64,000 nucleotides of DNA from Flavobacterium sp. ENC (GTDB lineage Bacteria; Bacteroidota; Bacteroidia; Flavobacteriales; Flavobacteriaceae). The notes under the pieces were generated by a model. The model saw only the letters and a list, made by a program, of their open reading frames with translations. It was not told where the DNA came from and ran no database searches. The stretch spans positions 434,001 through 498,000 of the forward strand of contig NZ_JAJMOY010000002.1 in the NCBI RefSeq assembly GCF_020991415.1. The letters run 5' to 3'. A program made the position numbers and the translations under genes. Of this stretch, positions 51,998 to 62,100 are shown piece after piece. The first letter of the stretch is position 1; each line of letters starts with the position of its first letter.

Positions 51998-53518
51998 TTA
52001 ATAGATTGCATCATTTAATATGGCAGCCTGCTTTAAAGGCAGCGTTACGATAAATTCTGCACCATTATCTTTTTCTCCGGTGGCGGTAATTGTTCCGTTA
52101 TGGCGTTTGGCAATTTTTCGGCAAAGGGCAAGGCCAAGACCATTTCCCTCATACTCATCTTTTGAATGCAGTCTTTCAAAGGCTGTAAAAATCCTTTCGG
52201 CAAAAGCAACGTCAATCCCGATACCATTATCTTTAATGGTTATTGCCACTGCATCAACTCCGTTCAGTGTAGTGAAAGAAGCGTTTATAATCACTCGCGG
52301 AGGCTGATCTGCTTTTGAAAATTTAAGGGCATTTTGCATCAGGTTATAGAAAAGCTGACTGATAAGAATTGGGGCTCCTTCTATTTCGGGAAGATCACTG
52401 CTAACAAAAATGGCACCTTTTTCTTTTATAATAAGCTCAAGATCTATTTTTATATTTTCCACTACTTCATTGAGATCTACAGGTTCAATAGGCTGTGTAT
52501 TCTTGCCTAAAGTCGAATAGGACAGTATACCCTCAATAATATTCTGCATTCTTTGTGTAGACTGATCAATTTTGTTGAGATACTTTTTGCAAATTTCATT
52601 AAACTCCATTTCCTTTTCATTGCGTAGAAGCGTATTGAAAATTTTAATTTTCCGAACAGGCTCGCGAAGATCATGGCTCACGACATTAGCAAAATGCAGA
52701 AGATCATCATTGGATCTCCTTAATTCTTCTGTACTGTTGGCAACCTGTCTTTTTAATTCGTCTTCAAATTGCCGCTGCTCATTGATATCCTGAATGATTC
52801 CGATAATGGTCGTTGGAACGCCATTTTCGTCTTTTACAATTTCACCCTTGATTTTAGCCCACTTTACAGATTGGTCCTCATTTACGATACGGGTTTCATA
52901 AGATATTTTACCCGTAAGCAATGCCTCTTCATGGGCTTTTTCGCGTATGGCAAAGTCGTCAGGATGCATCTTTGCAATGAACTCTTCATTCGAAATCTCC
53001 CTGTCTATAGACCAGATGGAATTAAAATTTCCGGAAGTTTTTATTTTTTTTGTAGCCAGATCTATTTCGTAGGTGCCCAGGTCTGAAGTGTCAATGGCCA
53101 TTCTGAGTCTTTCCTCTGAGCTTTTGATCTGTTGTTGTGCCAGATGGAGATCCGTGACGTCTGTACCGGTATTCATTACTCCGTAAATACTGCCTTCAGC
53201 ATCTTTGAGGGGTATAAAACTATAGTTGAAATAATAAGTTGTCATTGTACCGTCAACAATCAGATCGACTCTTTTATTCTTCCCGTGAAAAGGTATACCG
53301 GTTCTAAGTACGCCGGTGGCCTCTTTAAAGAAATCCTCTTCTTTTATTTCAGGCAGCACCTCCAGATAATTTTTTCCTATTACCTGATCGCCTTTACCCC
53401 AGGTTTTAATCATGGCACTATTGGCGAGTTCAATTTTGAGCTCACTTCCTGAGTATACTGCAATGGGAAGGGGTGTATTATCCACTATATCATTTAAGAG
53501 TTCAATATTTCGGTACAT
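51998..53518 (-). CDS. PAS-domain sensor histidine kinase
   Basis: 506 residues, soluble: PAS domain 1 (about 8-125), PAS domain 2 with PAC (about 135-260), HisKA with ANVVSHDLREPVRKI (His about 281) and HATPase with NLMQNALKFS, DNGIGID and GNGLGLALCRKI. No membrane helix, so a cytosolic signal. No cognate regulator adjacent. Confidence 0.93.
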   Translation of the reverse strand: MYRNIELLNDIVDNTPLPIAVYSGSELKIELANSAMIKTWGKGDQVIGKNYLEVLPEIKEEDFFKEATGVLRTGIPFHGKNKRVDLIVDGTMTTYYFNYSFIPLKDAEGSIYGVMNTGTDVTDLHLAQQQIKSSEERLRMAIDTSDLGTYEIDLATKKIKTSGNFNSIWSIDREISNEEFIAKMHPDDFAIREKAHEEALLTGKISYETRIVNEDQSVKWAKIKGEIVKDENGVPTTIIGIIQDINEQRQFEDELKRQVANSTEELRRSNDDLLHFANVVSHDLREPVRKIKIFNTLLRNEKEMEFNEICKKYLNKIDQSTQRMQNIIEGILSYSTLGKNTQPIEPVDLNEVVENIKIDLELIIKEKGAIFVSSDLPEIEGAPILISQLFYNLMQNALKFSKADQPPRVIINASFTTLNGVDAVAITIKDNGIGIDVAFAERIFTAFERLHSKDEYEGNGLGLALCRKIAKRHNGTITATGEKDNGAEFIVTLPLKQAAILNDAIY

Positions 53519-53618
53519 GGCAGGGTATTTATTTTTTAGCGAATCTATAATATAACTTATTTTTTTTGTTACATTACTTCATCAAACTGTTTCATAATTT
53601 TATGCAATTGGGTTTATA

Positions 53619-53924
53619 TTAATGAATTGACCTGTATTTTCGTTTCGATAATTTATTATTCGAAATAGAACGTTGTTGCTTTGATTTAAACCGGTCTATT
53701 CCGGTTATCCGTTTTGCTTCATGTTTGGTAGCGCAGTGCTCCACGCGTTTACGCCATAACTTATAACTGCTGAATTTCAGTTCTTTCTTCATAAGCGCCT
53801 TGACATCGGCTTCAGACAAATTAAATTGATATTGAATAGCCTCAAATGTAGTACGGTCTTCCCAGGCCATTTCAATAATACGGTCAAGTTCTACAGGAGA
53901 AAAATCAGGATTCTTTGGTTTCAT
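53619..53924 (-). CDS. TIGR03643/DUF2805-family protein
   Basis: 101 residues. FSPVELDRIIEMAWEDRTTFEAIQ, FNLSEADVKALMKKEL, SYKLWRKRVEHC are the family signature, a small HTH-like protein often found next to photolyase/cryptochrome and SDR genes. Here an SDR pair follows on the opposite strand, but no photolyase is in view. Confidence 0.85.
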   Translation of the reverse strand: MKPKNPDFSPVELDRIIEMAWEDRTTFEAIQYQFNLSEADVKALMKKELKFSSYKLWRKRVEHCATKHEAKRITGIDRFKSKQQRSISNNKLSKRKYRSIH

Positions 53925-54229
53925 ATATTTAATTTCATTTTAAAAACATAATTTGGATAGTTTCAATGCAAAAACAATCTAACGAAGTACTTATCAAATA
54001 GCTTTATTCATGCATTACTAAGGTAAGCAATTGTAAATAATTTTGTTTAATGTTTTTACAAAATAGTTAAACATTTTTGTATCTTTAACAATGTTATGCC
54101 GGAAAAAATGAGTTTGTCTCTAATTTTATGTGAATTTAAGTGAAAAATTAGTAATTAAAATCTCACTACAGTATTTACCAAAAATTCATTTACGATAGAA
54201 GCAAGTACAGTTAATTAAACTTAAAAAAA
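53925..54229. other. Divergent promoter region, DUF2805 gene and SDR pair
   Basis: 305 bases. TATCTTTA at 54080-54087 is a near-match to the -7 consensus for the plus-strand SDR. No ORF. Confidence 0.45.
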
Positions 54230-54913
54230 ATGAACAAAATTGTAATTATTGGGGGAAGTAAGGGGATAGGCAGTGCTATTTTGCTTCAGCAGCTCGAAAA
54301 CCAAATGGTGTATAATATCAGCAGGACCGCACCTCCTGTTTCCCATCCCAATTTAGTGCATTTTCAGGTAGATGTGCTTCATGAGGAGCTGCCCGATATA
54401 GAAAATATCGATTCCCTGATTTATTGCCCGGGATCTATTAATCTCAAACCCATTTCAAATTTGAGTATTACTGATTTCAGGGATGATTTTGAAATTAATG
54501 TCATTGGTGCCGTTCGGGTTATTCAGAAATACCTGCCTGTTTTAAAAATGGGAAACAATCCCTCAATTGTATTATTCAGTACCGTGGCCGCAAAACTAGG
54601 CATGCCCTTTCACGCCAGTATTGCTGCTGCAAAATCAGGAGTTGAAGGACTGGTGAGGTCACTTGGCGCGGAACTGGCTCCGACAGTCCGAATAAATGCG
54701 ATAGCACCCACAATTACAGAGACATCGCTTTCAGCTTCAATTTTGCGAAACGATCGTATGAAAGAAAACATGAAAGAACGCCATCCACTGAAAAATTACC
54801 TGAAAGCAGAGGAGGTTGCCCAGCTGGCGGATTATCTTATTTCGGAAAAAGCAGCTTCGATTTCGGGACAGGTTTTTCAGATGGATTATGGCCTGGTGAG
54901 TTTTAAATTATAA
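54230..54913 (+). CDS. SDR-family protein lacking the catalytic tyrosine
   Basis: 227 residues. Dinucleotide loop GGSKGIGSA (about 8-16); PGSI strand; FSTVAAKLGMPFHASIAAAKSGVEGL at the active site; GQVFQMDYG near the end. The expected Y-x-x-x-K is I-A-A-A-K, with Lys but not Tyr, and Ser stands in the neighbouring slot. It may be a binding protein or use another acid. First gene of a pair with the SDR/DUF2867 gene 15 bases downstream. Confidence 0.85.
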   Translation: MNKIVIIGGSKGIGSAILLQQLENQMVYNISRTAPPVSHPNLVHFQVDVLHEELPDIENIDSLIYCPGSINLKPISNLSITDFRDDFEINVIGAVRVIQKYLPVLKMGNNPSIVLFSTVAAKLGMPFHASIAAAKSGVEGLVRSLGAELAPTVRINAIAPTITETSLSASILRNDRMKENMKERHPLKNYLKAEEVAQLADYLISEKAASISGQVFQMDYGLVSFKL

Positions 54914-54928
54914 CGAAAAAAATAAAAA

Positions 54929-56362
54929 ATGAAAATTCTTCTCACCGGTGCTACAGGTTATATCGGAAAACGTCTTTTGCCTTTGCTACTGGATCAGGGG
55001 CATGAGGTGATTTGTTGTGTACGCGACAGCAACAGGTTTTACTATCCCGAAGAATTCACCAAAAACATAAAGGTTATCGAAGTTGATTTTCTAAATCAGC
55101 AGAGCCTGAAAAACATTCCGGCTGCTATTGACGCAGCCTATTATCTCATTCATTCCATGTCCGGAGCCGCTTCGAATTACGATGAACTGGAAAGTATCTC
55201 GGCACGCAATTTTATACAACAATTAAATCATACAAGTGCCAGACAGATTATTTACCTGAGCGGGATTGTAAATGATACGTCATTATCCAAACATTTGTCC
55301 TCGAGAAAGGCAGTAGAGGATATTTTAAAGAGCGGACCAATTCCGGCTACTACCTTAAGGGCGGGAATTATAGTAGGCTCCGGCAGTGCCTCATTTGAAA
55401 TTATAAGAGACCTGGTGAATAAACTGCCGGTGATGATCACACCCAAATGGCTCAATACCAAATGCCAGCCTATTGCCATTAGTGATGTTTTGGAATTCCT
55501 GATAAAATCACTCCTCAATCCAGTCACCTATCAGCAGAGTTTTGATATAGGAGGGCCCGATATTCTTACTTATAAACAAATGCTGCTGCAGTTTGCCAGG
55601 GCAAAAAAACTCAAACGATATATTTATACCGTACCCGTGATGACGCCAAAATTATCCTCTTACTGGCTCTATTTTGTAACGTCTACCTCCTTTAAATTAG
55701 CGGCTGCCCTCGTGAGCAGCATGAAAGTAGAAGTAATATGCCGGGATAACCGTATCAATACACTGTTGGGCGTATCACCGATGACTTACGAAAAAGCGCT
55801 GGCAAGGGCTCTGGTAAAAATCGAAGAAGATGACATCCTGTCCAGTTGGAAAGATTCCATGATTAGCGGACGATTTAGCGGGAGTGTGGCACAATACCTC
55901 AAAGTACCTAAAAAAGATTGTTTTATTGATCGAAGAAAAAGAACCATCATAGACAGGGCGTATACTATTGAAAAAATATGGGCTATAGGTGGTGAAACGG
56001 GATGGTATTACGGAGACTGGCTTTGGAGCCTCCGGGGAGTGATTGACAAGATTTTTGGAGGTGTCGGATTAAGAAGGGGCAGAACCCATAAAAAGAATAT
56101 TAACGCAGGAGACGTGATCGATTTTTGGCGTGTGGTGTACGCAAACAAAAAAGAAGGAAAATTGATTTTGTATGCCGAAATGAAATTACCGGGAGAGGCA
56201 TGGCTGGAATTTAAAATAATCAACAGTACCTTATATCAGGCCGCTACTTTCAGGCCAAAAGGAATTTTAGGTAAACTATACTGGTATTCTGTTTTGCCCT
56301 TTCACGGTTTTATTTTTGACGGTATGATTCAGAAATTAATTGAAACAGTCCGAAATAATTAA
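54929..56362 (+). CDS. SDR with C-terminal DUF2867 domain
   Basis: 477 residues. N-terminal atypical SDR (GATGYIGKRLLPLLL, SGIVNDTSLSKHLSSRK, RAGIIVGSGSASFE), C-terminal DUF2867 region (GETGWYYGDWLWSLRGVID, INAGDVIDFWRV, EMKLPGEAWLEF). Redox substrate unknown. Operon with the upstream SDR. Confidence 0.88.
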   Translation: MKILLTGATGYIGKRLLPLLLDQGHEVICCVRDSNRFYYPEEFTKNIKVIEVDFLNQQSLKNIPAAIDAAYYLIHSMSGAASNYDELESISARNFIQQLNHTSARQIIYLSGIVNDTSLSKHLSSRKAVEDILKSGPIPATTLRAGIIVGSGSASFEIIRDLVNKLPVMITPKWLNTKCQPIAISDVLEFLIKSLLNPVTYQQSFDIGGPDILTYKQMLLQFARAKKLKRYIYTVPVMTPKLSSYWLYFVTSTSFKLAAALVSSMKVEVICRDNRINTLLGVSPMTYEKALARALVKIEEDDILSSWKDSMISGRFSGSVAQYLKVPKKDCFIDRRKRTIIDRAYTIEKIWAIGGETGWYYGDWLWSLRGVIDKIFGGVGLRRGRTHKKNINAGDVIDFWRVVYANKKEGKLILYAEMKLPGEAWLEFKIINSTLYQAATFRPKGILGKLYWYSVLPFHGFIFDGMIQKLIETVRNN

Positions 56363-56681
56363 ATCAATATAAAGAGGAACGAGTAAGTATAGAAAAATAA
56401 ATATCCTTTTTTATTTTCAACTTAAAATTTAAAATGCCATAATTAAAACAGGTCATCCTTTTACTGAATTTCTAAGTCCGGACCATGATCGAAAATGAGC
56501 CGGGTAATTATCCCTTACACTTGTAGATCCTATTGTACTTTATCAGGGAATTTCATTCGATATTCCTCTTTTATTTGTTAATTTATTTGTTTTTTTATAA
56601 GTAATTTAATTACTACATTTGAGAAGCAGAATACATTATTGGCCGATATGGTCAGTAATGGTGTGCGCTAACCAAAGTAAG
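56363..56681. other. Intergenic region before the receiver/kinase cluster
   Basis: 319 bases with no convincing ORF. An in-frame extension of the receiver gene back to 56619 has no family similarity. No exact promoter element recognised. Confidence 0.4.
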
Positions 56682-57062
56682 ATGACCTATAAAAATATTC
56701 TTCAGATTGATGATGACTCAGATGACTGCGAATTGTTTATGGAAGCGTTACGGGCTGTTTCTTCAGCATTTTGTACGTCACTTAATGATCCGTTGGAGGC
56801 GTTGAGAAGACTTGTTGAAAAAGAAATTCAGCCGGATGTTATTTTTCTTGATCTGAATATGCCCATTATGTCGGGTATGGAATTGCTGGGAGAGTTAAAA
56901 AAGAAGGAACTTTTAAAAGATATTCCCGTTATTATTTTTTCTACCTCTGAGCTTGATAGTATTAAAAGGGAAGCCAAAGATTCGGGTGCGTTCGATTTTA
57001 TTTCAAAACCCAATAATTTTACCGAGCTAAAAGGAATTCTTAGAAAATATGCGGTGGATTAG
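56682..57062 (+). CDS. Single-domain response regulator (Rcp1-like)
   Basis: 126 residues, receiver only. Acidic pocket near D10-D12, phospho-acceptor D57 (VIFLDLNMP), T/S at IIFSTSE, Lys at SKPNNF. Start is the ATG in AAGATGACC at 56682. Such stand-alone receivers relay phosphate, often from bacteriophytochrome or hybrid kinases. Followed by a kinase gene 119 bases on. Confidence 0.93.
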   Translation: MTYKNILQIDDDSDDCELFMEALRAVSSAFCTSLNDPLEALRRLVEKEIQPDVIFLDLNMPIMSGMELLGELKKKELLKDIPVIIFSTSELDSIKREAKDSGAFDFISKPNNFTELKGILRKYAVD

Positions 57063-57181
57063 CAAAGAGCTTTACGGAATAGGCTTGTTCACTATAATTT
57101 AGTAGTGAAACAGGAAGCACTTTTTTAGTGTTTATTGATGATTATTAACGGTTTTAAATATCTCGCTTTTACTTTTTGAGA

Positions 57182-58624
57182 ATGAAGTTATCGACCCAGA
57201 TTCTTTTAGCGTTTACCCTGATAATTTTGCTGTCCGTTGCGGACTCATATACGAATTATATGTTGTCAAAGAAGGTGCAGCGCAATTCCTTATTTCTGGC
57301 CAGGTCAGAAGAAATCATTCGTAATTCCAATAAAACCCATAAAACAATTATCGAAATGCAGAGTGCGTTTCGGGGTTACCTGCTGACCGATGACCGGACT
57401 TTTCTGCATGCTTATTTTAAGGGAATAAAGATGGTTCCTCTTTTAATAAAAGAACAGCAGCTGCGAGTAGGAAACACGAGTAATCAGCGGATCATATTGG
57501 ATTCTATCAATATACTTCATGCCAATTGGCTCAGCTATTCAGAAGAACTGGTTCAGGCAAGAACAGCGAAATCGGAATCCTATAAAAACCTTTTCGAGCA
57601 TTCCCTGAAAAAACACGTGGGAAAAAAAATAAACGACGCCATTGCCGAAAAGTTCTTAAGGTTTGATAAGATAGAATATAAAAAAAGAAAATATCACACC
57701 GATATGTTGTTCGATTCTATGCGATACGCACGTTCTTTTTCCCTTATTTTTCTGACCCTGACAGTTATAGTAGGTGTATTAAGTACGTTGTTCATCATGT
57801 ATGTAACCCACAGGAGAATTAATTCCATGGTACGTCTTGCCGAAAATATCTCAAAAGGAAATTTTACCATAATGAAGGATACGCGAAACGATGAGCTGAC
57901 CCAGCTTGCCACTTCCCTGAACAGTATGTCATCAAAACTGGATAAAAATATTCGGGAGCTAAAAAACAGAAACACCGAGCTCAATAAGTTTGCGTATGTA
58001 GTGTCGCATGATCTAAAAGCGCCTATTCGCGGAATCCATAATGTCGTCAGCTGGATTGAAGAAGATCATGACCGGGAGCTTTCTCCCGAACTGAAAAAAT
58101 ATCTTCAGATCATTCCGCAGAAAACCCAACGTATGGAGGCTCTGATTAATGGTTTATTGGATTATGCGCGACTTAATATAAAAGCAGCTCCGGAAAAAAT
58201 CAATACCAATGCACTGGTTCATGAAATTACCGATTCGATAATCACCAGAAATATAATTCTGGAAATCGAGGACCTTCCCGATTTGTACACCGAAAGGATT
58301 AAACTGGAGCAGGTATTTTCGAATTTAATCAGCAATGCCGTAAAATATACGCCACAGGAGGGAGGAAAAATTAAAATAAGCTGCAGGATATTTTCGGAAT
58401 TTTATGAATTCTCGGTAAAGGACAATGGTATTGGAATTGCACGGGAATATCATCAGAAAATATTTGAAATTTTTCAGACGCTTCGGGAACAAAATGAGCA
58501 GGAAAGCACCGGTGTTGGCCTCGCAATTGTGAAAAAAATAATCGATGACCACCAGGAAGATATTATGGTTAAATCGGAATTGGGAAAAGGAGCCGAATTT
58601 ATCTTTACCTGGAGAAATAATTAA
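57182..58624 (+). CDS. CHASE3 sensor histidine kinase
   Basis: 480 residues. Membrane helix 1 (ILLAFTLIILLSVADS), CHASE3 extracellular domain (about 30-175; HKTIIEMQSAFRGYLLTDDRTFLHAY), helix 2 (about 182-205), HAMP, HisKA with VVSHDLKAPIRGIHNVVSW (His about 275), HATPase with NLISNAVKYTP, DNGIGIA and GVGLAIVKKI. Start is ATG 57182; a TTG two codons earlier is not needed. Three bases before the next receiver gene. Confidence 0.94.
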   Translation: MKLSTQILLAFTLIILLSVADSYTNYMLSKKVQRNSLFLARSEEIIRNSNKTHKTIIEMQSAFRGYLLTDDRTFLHAYFKGIKMVPLLIKEQQLRVGNTSNQRIILDSINILHANWLSYSEELVQARTAKSESYKNLFEHSLKKHVGKKINDAIAEKFLRFDKIEYKKRKYHTDMLFDSMRYARSFSLIFLTLTVIVGVLSTLFIMYVTHRRINSMVRLAENISKGNFTIMKDTRNDELTQLATSLNSMSSKLDKNIRELKNRNTELNKFAYVVSHDLKAPIRGIHNVVSWIEEDHDRELSPELKKYLQIIPQKTQRMEALINGLLDYARLNIKAAPEKINTNALVHEITDSIITRNIILEIEDLPDLYTERIKLEQVFSNLISNAVKYTPQEGGKIKISCRIFSEFYEFSVKDNGIGIAREYHQKIFEIFQTLREQNEQESTGVGLAIVKKIIDDHQEDIMVKSELGKGAEFIFTWRNN

Positions 58625-58627
58625 ATT

Positions 58628-59059
58628 ATGAAAAAACCAACCATCTTATTAATTGAAGACGACGAACTCGATATCATTAGCGTCGAGCGATCGTTAAAGA
58701 AATTGGACAGTGATTATGTGCTTCATTCGGCGTACAATGGCATAGAAGCCTTAAAAATGCTTAGGGATGTCAATTTGGGATTGGTTCCCGATGTGATACT
58801 TTTAGATATCAATATGCCCAGAATGAACGGAATAGAATTTCTGAAAGTAATCAGGGAAGATGAAAAACTTACTGATTTAAAGGTTTTTATCATGACCACT
58901 TCTTCAGAAGGAGATGACCGGCTGGAAGCTGAAAAACTTGGAATATCAGGGTATATCATAAAGCCGCTTAATTATACAGACAATACAAAAAGATCAGATT
59001 CTATGGATGCCTTCGTACAATTTCACTTAAGGAAAATATTGCTTGACGAAAGTATTTAG
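58628..59059 (+). CDS. Single-domain response regulator (Rcp1-like)
   Basis: 143 residues, receiver plus a C-terminal tail. Acidic residues E10-D11-D12, phospho-acceptor D60 (DVILLDINMP), IMTTSS, Lys at IKPLNYTD. Probable phosphate partner of the CHASE3 kinase just upstream or of the poly-HAMP kinase downstream. Confidence 0.94.
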   Translation: MKKPTILLIEDDELDIISVERSLKKLDSDYVLHSAYNGIEALKMLRDVNLGLVPDVILLDINMPRMNGIEFLKVIREDEKLTDLKVFIMTTSSEGDDRLEAEKLGISGYIIKPLNYTDNTKRSDSMDAFVQFHLRKILLDESI

Positions 59060-59104
59060 GATTAGCTTGTAATTTTTTAATCATTCTATAAAAGAATTGA
59101 GAAC

Positions 59105-62100
59105 ATGAAAAAAGTAAAAGAAAATAAGAAGGAGGCTGCAGAAATGGTACTGGCTCTTCCGATTGTTTCCGGTGAAAAACCAGTAAAAAATAAAGCAAAA
59201 AAGGCAGATACAGAAGAATCTGTCTTAAGCGATGCAGAGTTTTTAAAGATTTTGCTGAAAGTCAAAAATGGTAATTTTACGCAACGTTTCCCAACCGACC
59301 AGAACGGAATTAAAAGATCAATCTGCGATACTTTAAATGAAATCATAGATCTCAACGAAAGAATGGTTTTTGAATTTCAGAAAGTAGGGAAAAGCATTGG
59401 AAAACAAGGAAAATTAACCAACAGGGTAGCCCTCGATGGTGCAAGGGGTTCGTGGAGTTCCTGTGTTGATTCGGTAAACACGCTGATTTCGGATCTGGTG
59501 CATCCTACGATCGAAATTGCGCACGTAATCACCTCGGTGGCAAAAGGAAACTTATCCCAGGAGATGCCGCTGTCTATTGAAGGAAATCCGCTTCAGGGAG
59601 AATTCTTAAGGATTGCCAAAGAGGTAAACGGAATGGTAAAACAGCTGAACCTGTTTTCTATGGAGGTGACCCGTGTGGCACGTGAGGTAGGTACAGAAGG
59701 TAAATTGGGAGGTCAGGCCAAAGTAAGGGGAGTTGGAGGAGTGTGGAAAGATCTTACCGATTCGGTAAATAAGATGGCCTCTAACTTAACCGGACAGGTA
59801 CGTAATATTGCCGATGTAACCACGGCGGTAGCCAAAGGAGATTTATCCAAAAAGATTACCGTTGACGTAAAAGGAGAAATTTTAGAATTAAAAAATACCA
59901 TCAATACCATGGTGGATCAGCTGAACTCGTTCTCCTCTGAGGTAACGCGTGTGGCACGTGAGGTAGGTACTGAGGGAAAACTGGGCGGACAGGCACAGGT
60001 AAAAGGAGTTGGGGGAACCTGGAAAGATTTAACGGATTCCGTAAATCAGATGGCCTCCAACTTAACCGGACAGGTACGTAATATTGCCGATGTAACCACG
60101 GCGGTAGCAAAAGGAGATTTATCGAAAAAAATTACCGTGGACGTAAAAGGAGAAATCCTCGAACTTAAAAATACCATCAACACCATGGTGGATCAGCTGA
60201 ATTCCTTTTCTTCCGAGGTGACACGTGTGGCCGTAGAGGTAGGATCGGAAGGAAAACTCGGAGGTCAGGCGAGAGTGCGTGGTGTCGGTGGGGTTTGGAA
60301 AGATTTAACGGATTCGGTAAATCAGATGGCGTCCAATTTAACGGGGCAGGTACGTAATATTGCCGAGGTAACCACAGCGGTAGCAAAAGGAGATTTATCC
60401 AAGAAAATTACCGTAAACGTTGCAGGGGAAATCCTGGAACTTAAAAATACCATTAATACGATGGTGGACCAGCTGAACTCTTTTGGAGCCGAGGTAACGC
60501 GTGTGGCGCGTGAGGTAGGTTCAGAAGGAAAGCTGGGAGGCCAGGCAAAAGTAAAAGGAGTTGGGGGAACCTGGAAAGATTTAACGGACTCGGTGAATCA
60601 GATGGCTTCTAACCTAACCGGTCAGGTACGAAACATTGCCGAGGTAACCACAGCGGTAGCAAATGGTGACCTTTCGAAAAAAATTACGGCTGTAGCCGAA
60701 GGAGAAATCCTGGAACTGAAGAAAACCATTAATACGATGGTGGATCAGCTGAACTCCTTTTCTTCCGAGGTAACGCGTGTGGCACTTGAGGTAGGAACCG
60801 AAGGAAAACTGGGCGGCCAGGCAAAAGTAAAAGGAGTTGGGGGAACCTGGAAAGATTTAACGGACTCGGTAAATCAGATGGCGTCCAACTTAACCGGTCA
60901 GGTGCGTAATATCGCCGAGGTAACCACAGCGGTAGCCAAAGGCGATTTATCACGTCAGATTACCGTAGATACAAAAGGAGAAATTCTCGAGCTTAAAAAT
61001 ACGATTAATACCATGGTAGGCCAGCTGAACTCGTTCGCCTCGGAAGTAACCCGTGTGGCGCGTGAGGTAGGTACCGAAGGAAAACTGGGAGGTCAGGCGC
61101 AGGTGGAAGGTGTTGGTGGAACCTGGAAAGATTTAACCGATTCGGTAAACCAGATGGCATCGAATCTTACCGGACAAGTACGTAACATTGCCGAGGTAAC
61201 CACAGCGGTAGCCAAAGGCGATTTATCGCTCCAGATTACCGTTGACGTAAAAGGAGAAATCTTAGAGTTAAAAAATACAATTAACACGATGGTGGATCAG
61301 CTGCGGGGCTTTGCTTCTGAAGTAACCCGTGTATCGAGAGAGGTAGGAACCGAAGGAAAACTAGGAGGTCAGGCGAATGTGCCGGGAGTTGCCGGAACCT
61401 GGAAAGATTTAACCGATTCGGTGAATCAGATGGCGGGTAACTTAACCGCCCAGGTTCGTAATATTGCCGATGTGGCGATTGCGGTGGCCAATGGGGATAT
61501 GTCCCGAAAAATTACGGTGGACGTTCGCGGGGAAATTCTTCAATTGAAAGAAACCCTGAATACGATGGTGGATCAGCTTCGTGAATTTGCCTCCGAGGTA
61601 ACCCGTGTGGCGCGTGAGGTAGGTACCGAAGGAAAACTGGGAGGCCAGGCGAATGTGCCGGGAGTTGCGGGAACCTGGAAAGATTTAACCGATTCAGTGA
61701 ATCAGATGGCAGGTAACTTAACGACTCAGGTGCGTAACATTGCCGAGGTAACGATTGCCGTGGCCAACGGGGATATGTCGAAAAAAATTACCGCAGACGT
61801 TCGTGGAGAAATCCTGCAATTGAAAGAAACCGTAAATACGATGGTGGATCAGCTGCGTGCCTTCGCCTCTGAGGTAACCCGTGTGGCGCGTGAGGTAGGA
61901 ACGGACGGAAAACTGGGCGGACAGGCATTCGTACCGGGAGTTGCCGGAACCTGGAAAGATTTAACGGATTCGGTGAATCAGATGGCATCGAACTTAACCG
62001 ATCAGGTGCGTAATATTGCCGAGGTGACCAAAGCCGTAGCCAATGGCGACCTTTCGAAACCGATTACGGTTGACGTAAAAGGGGAAATCCTCGATTTGAA

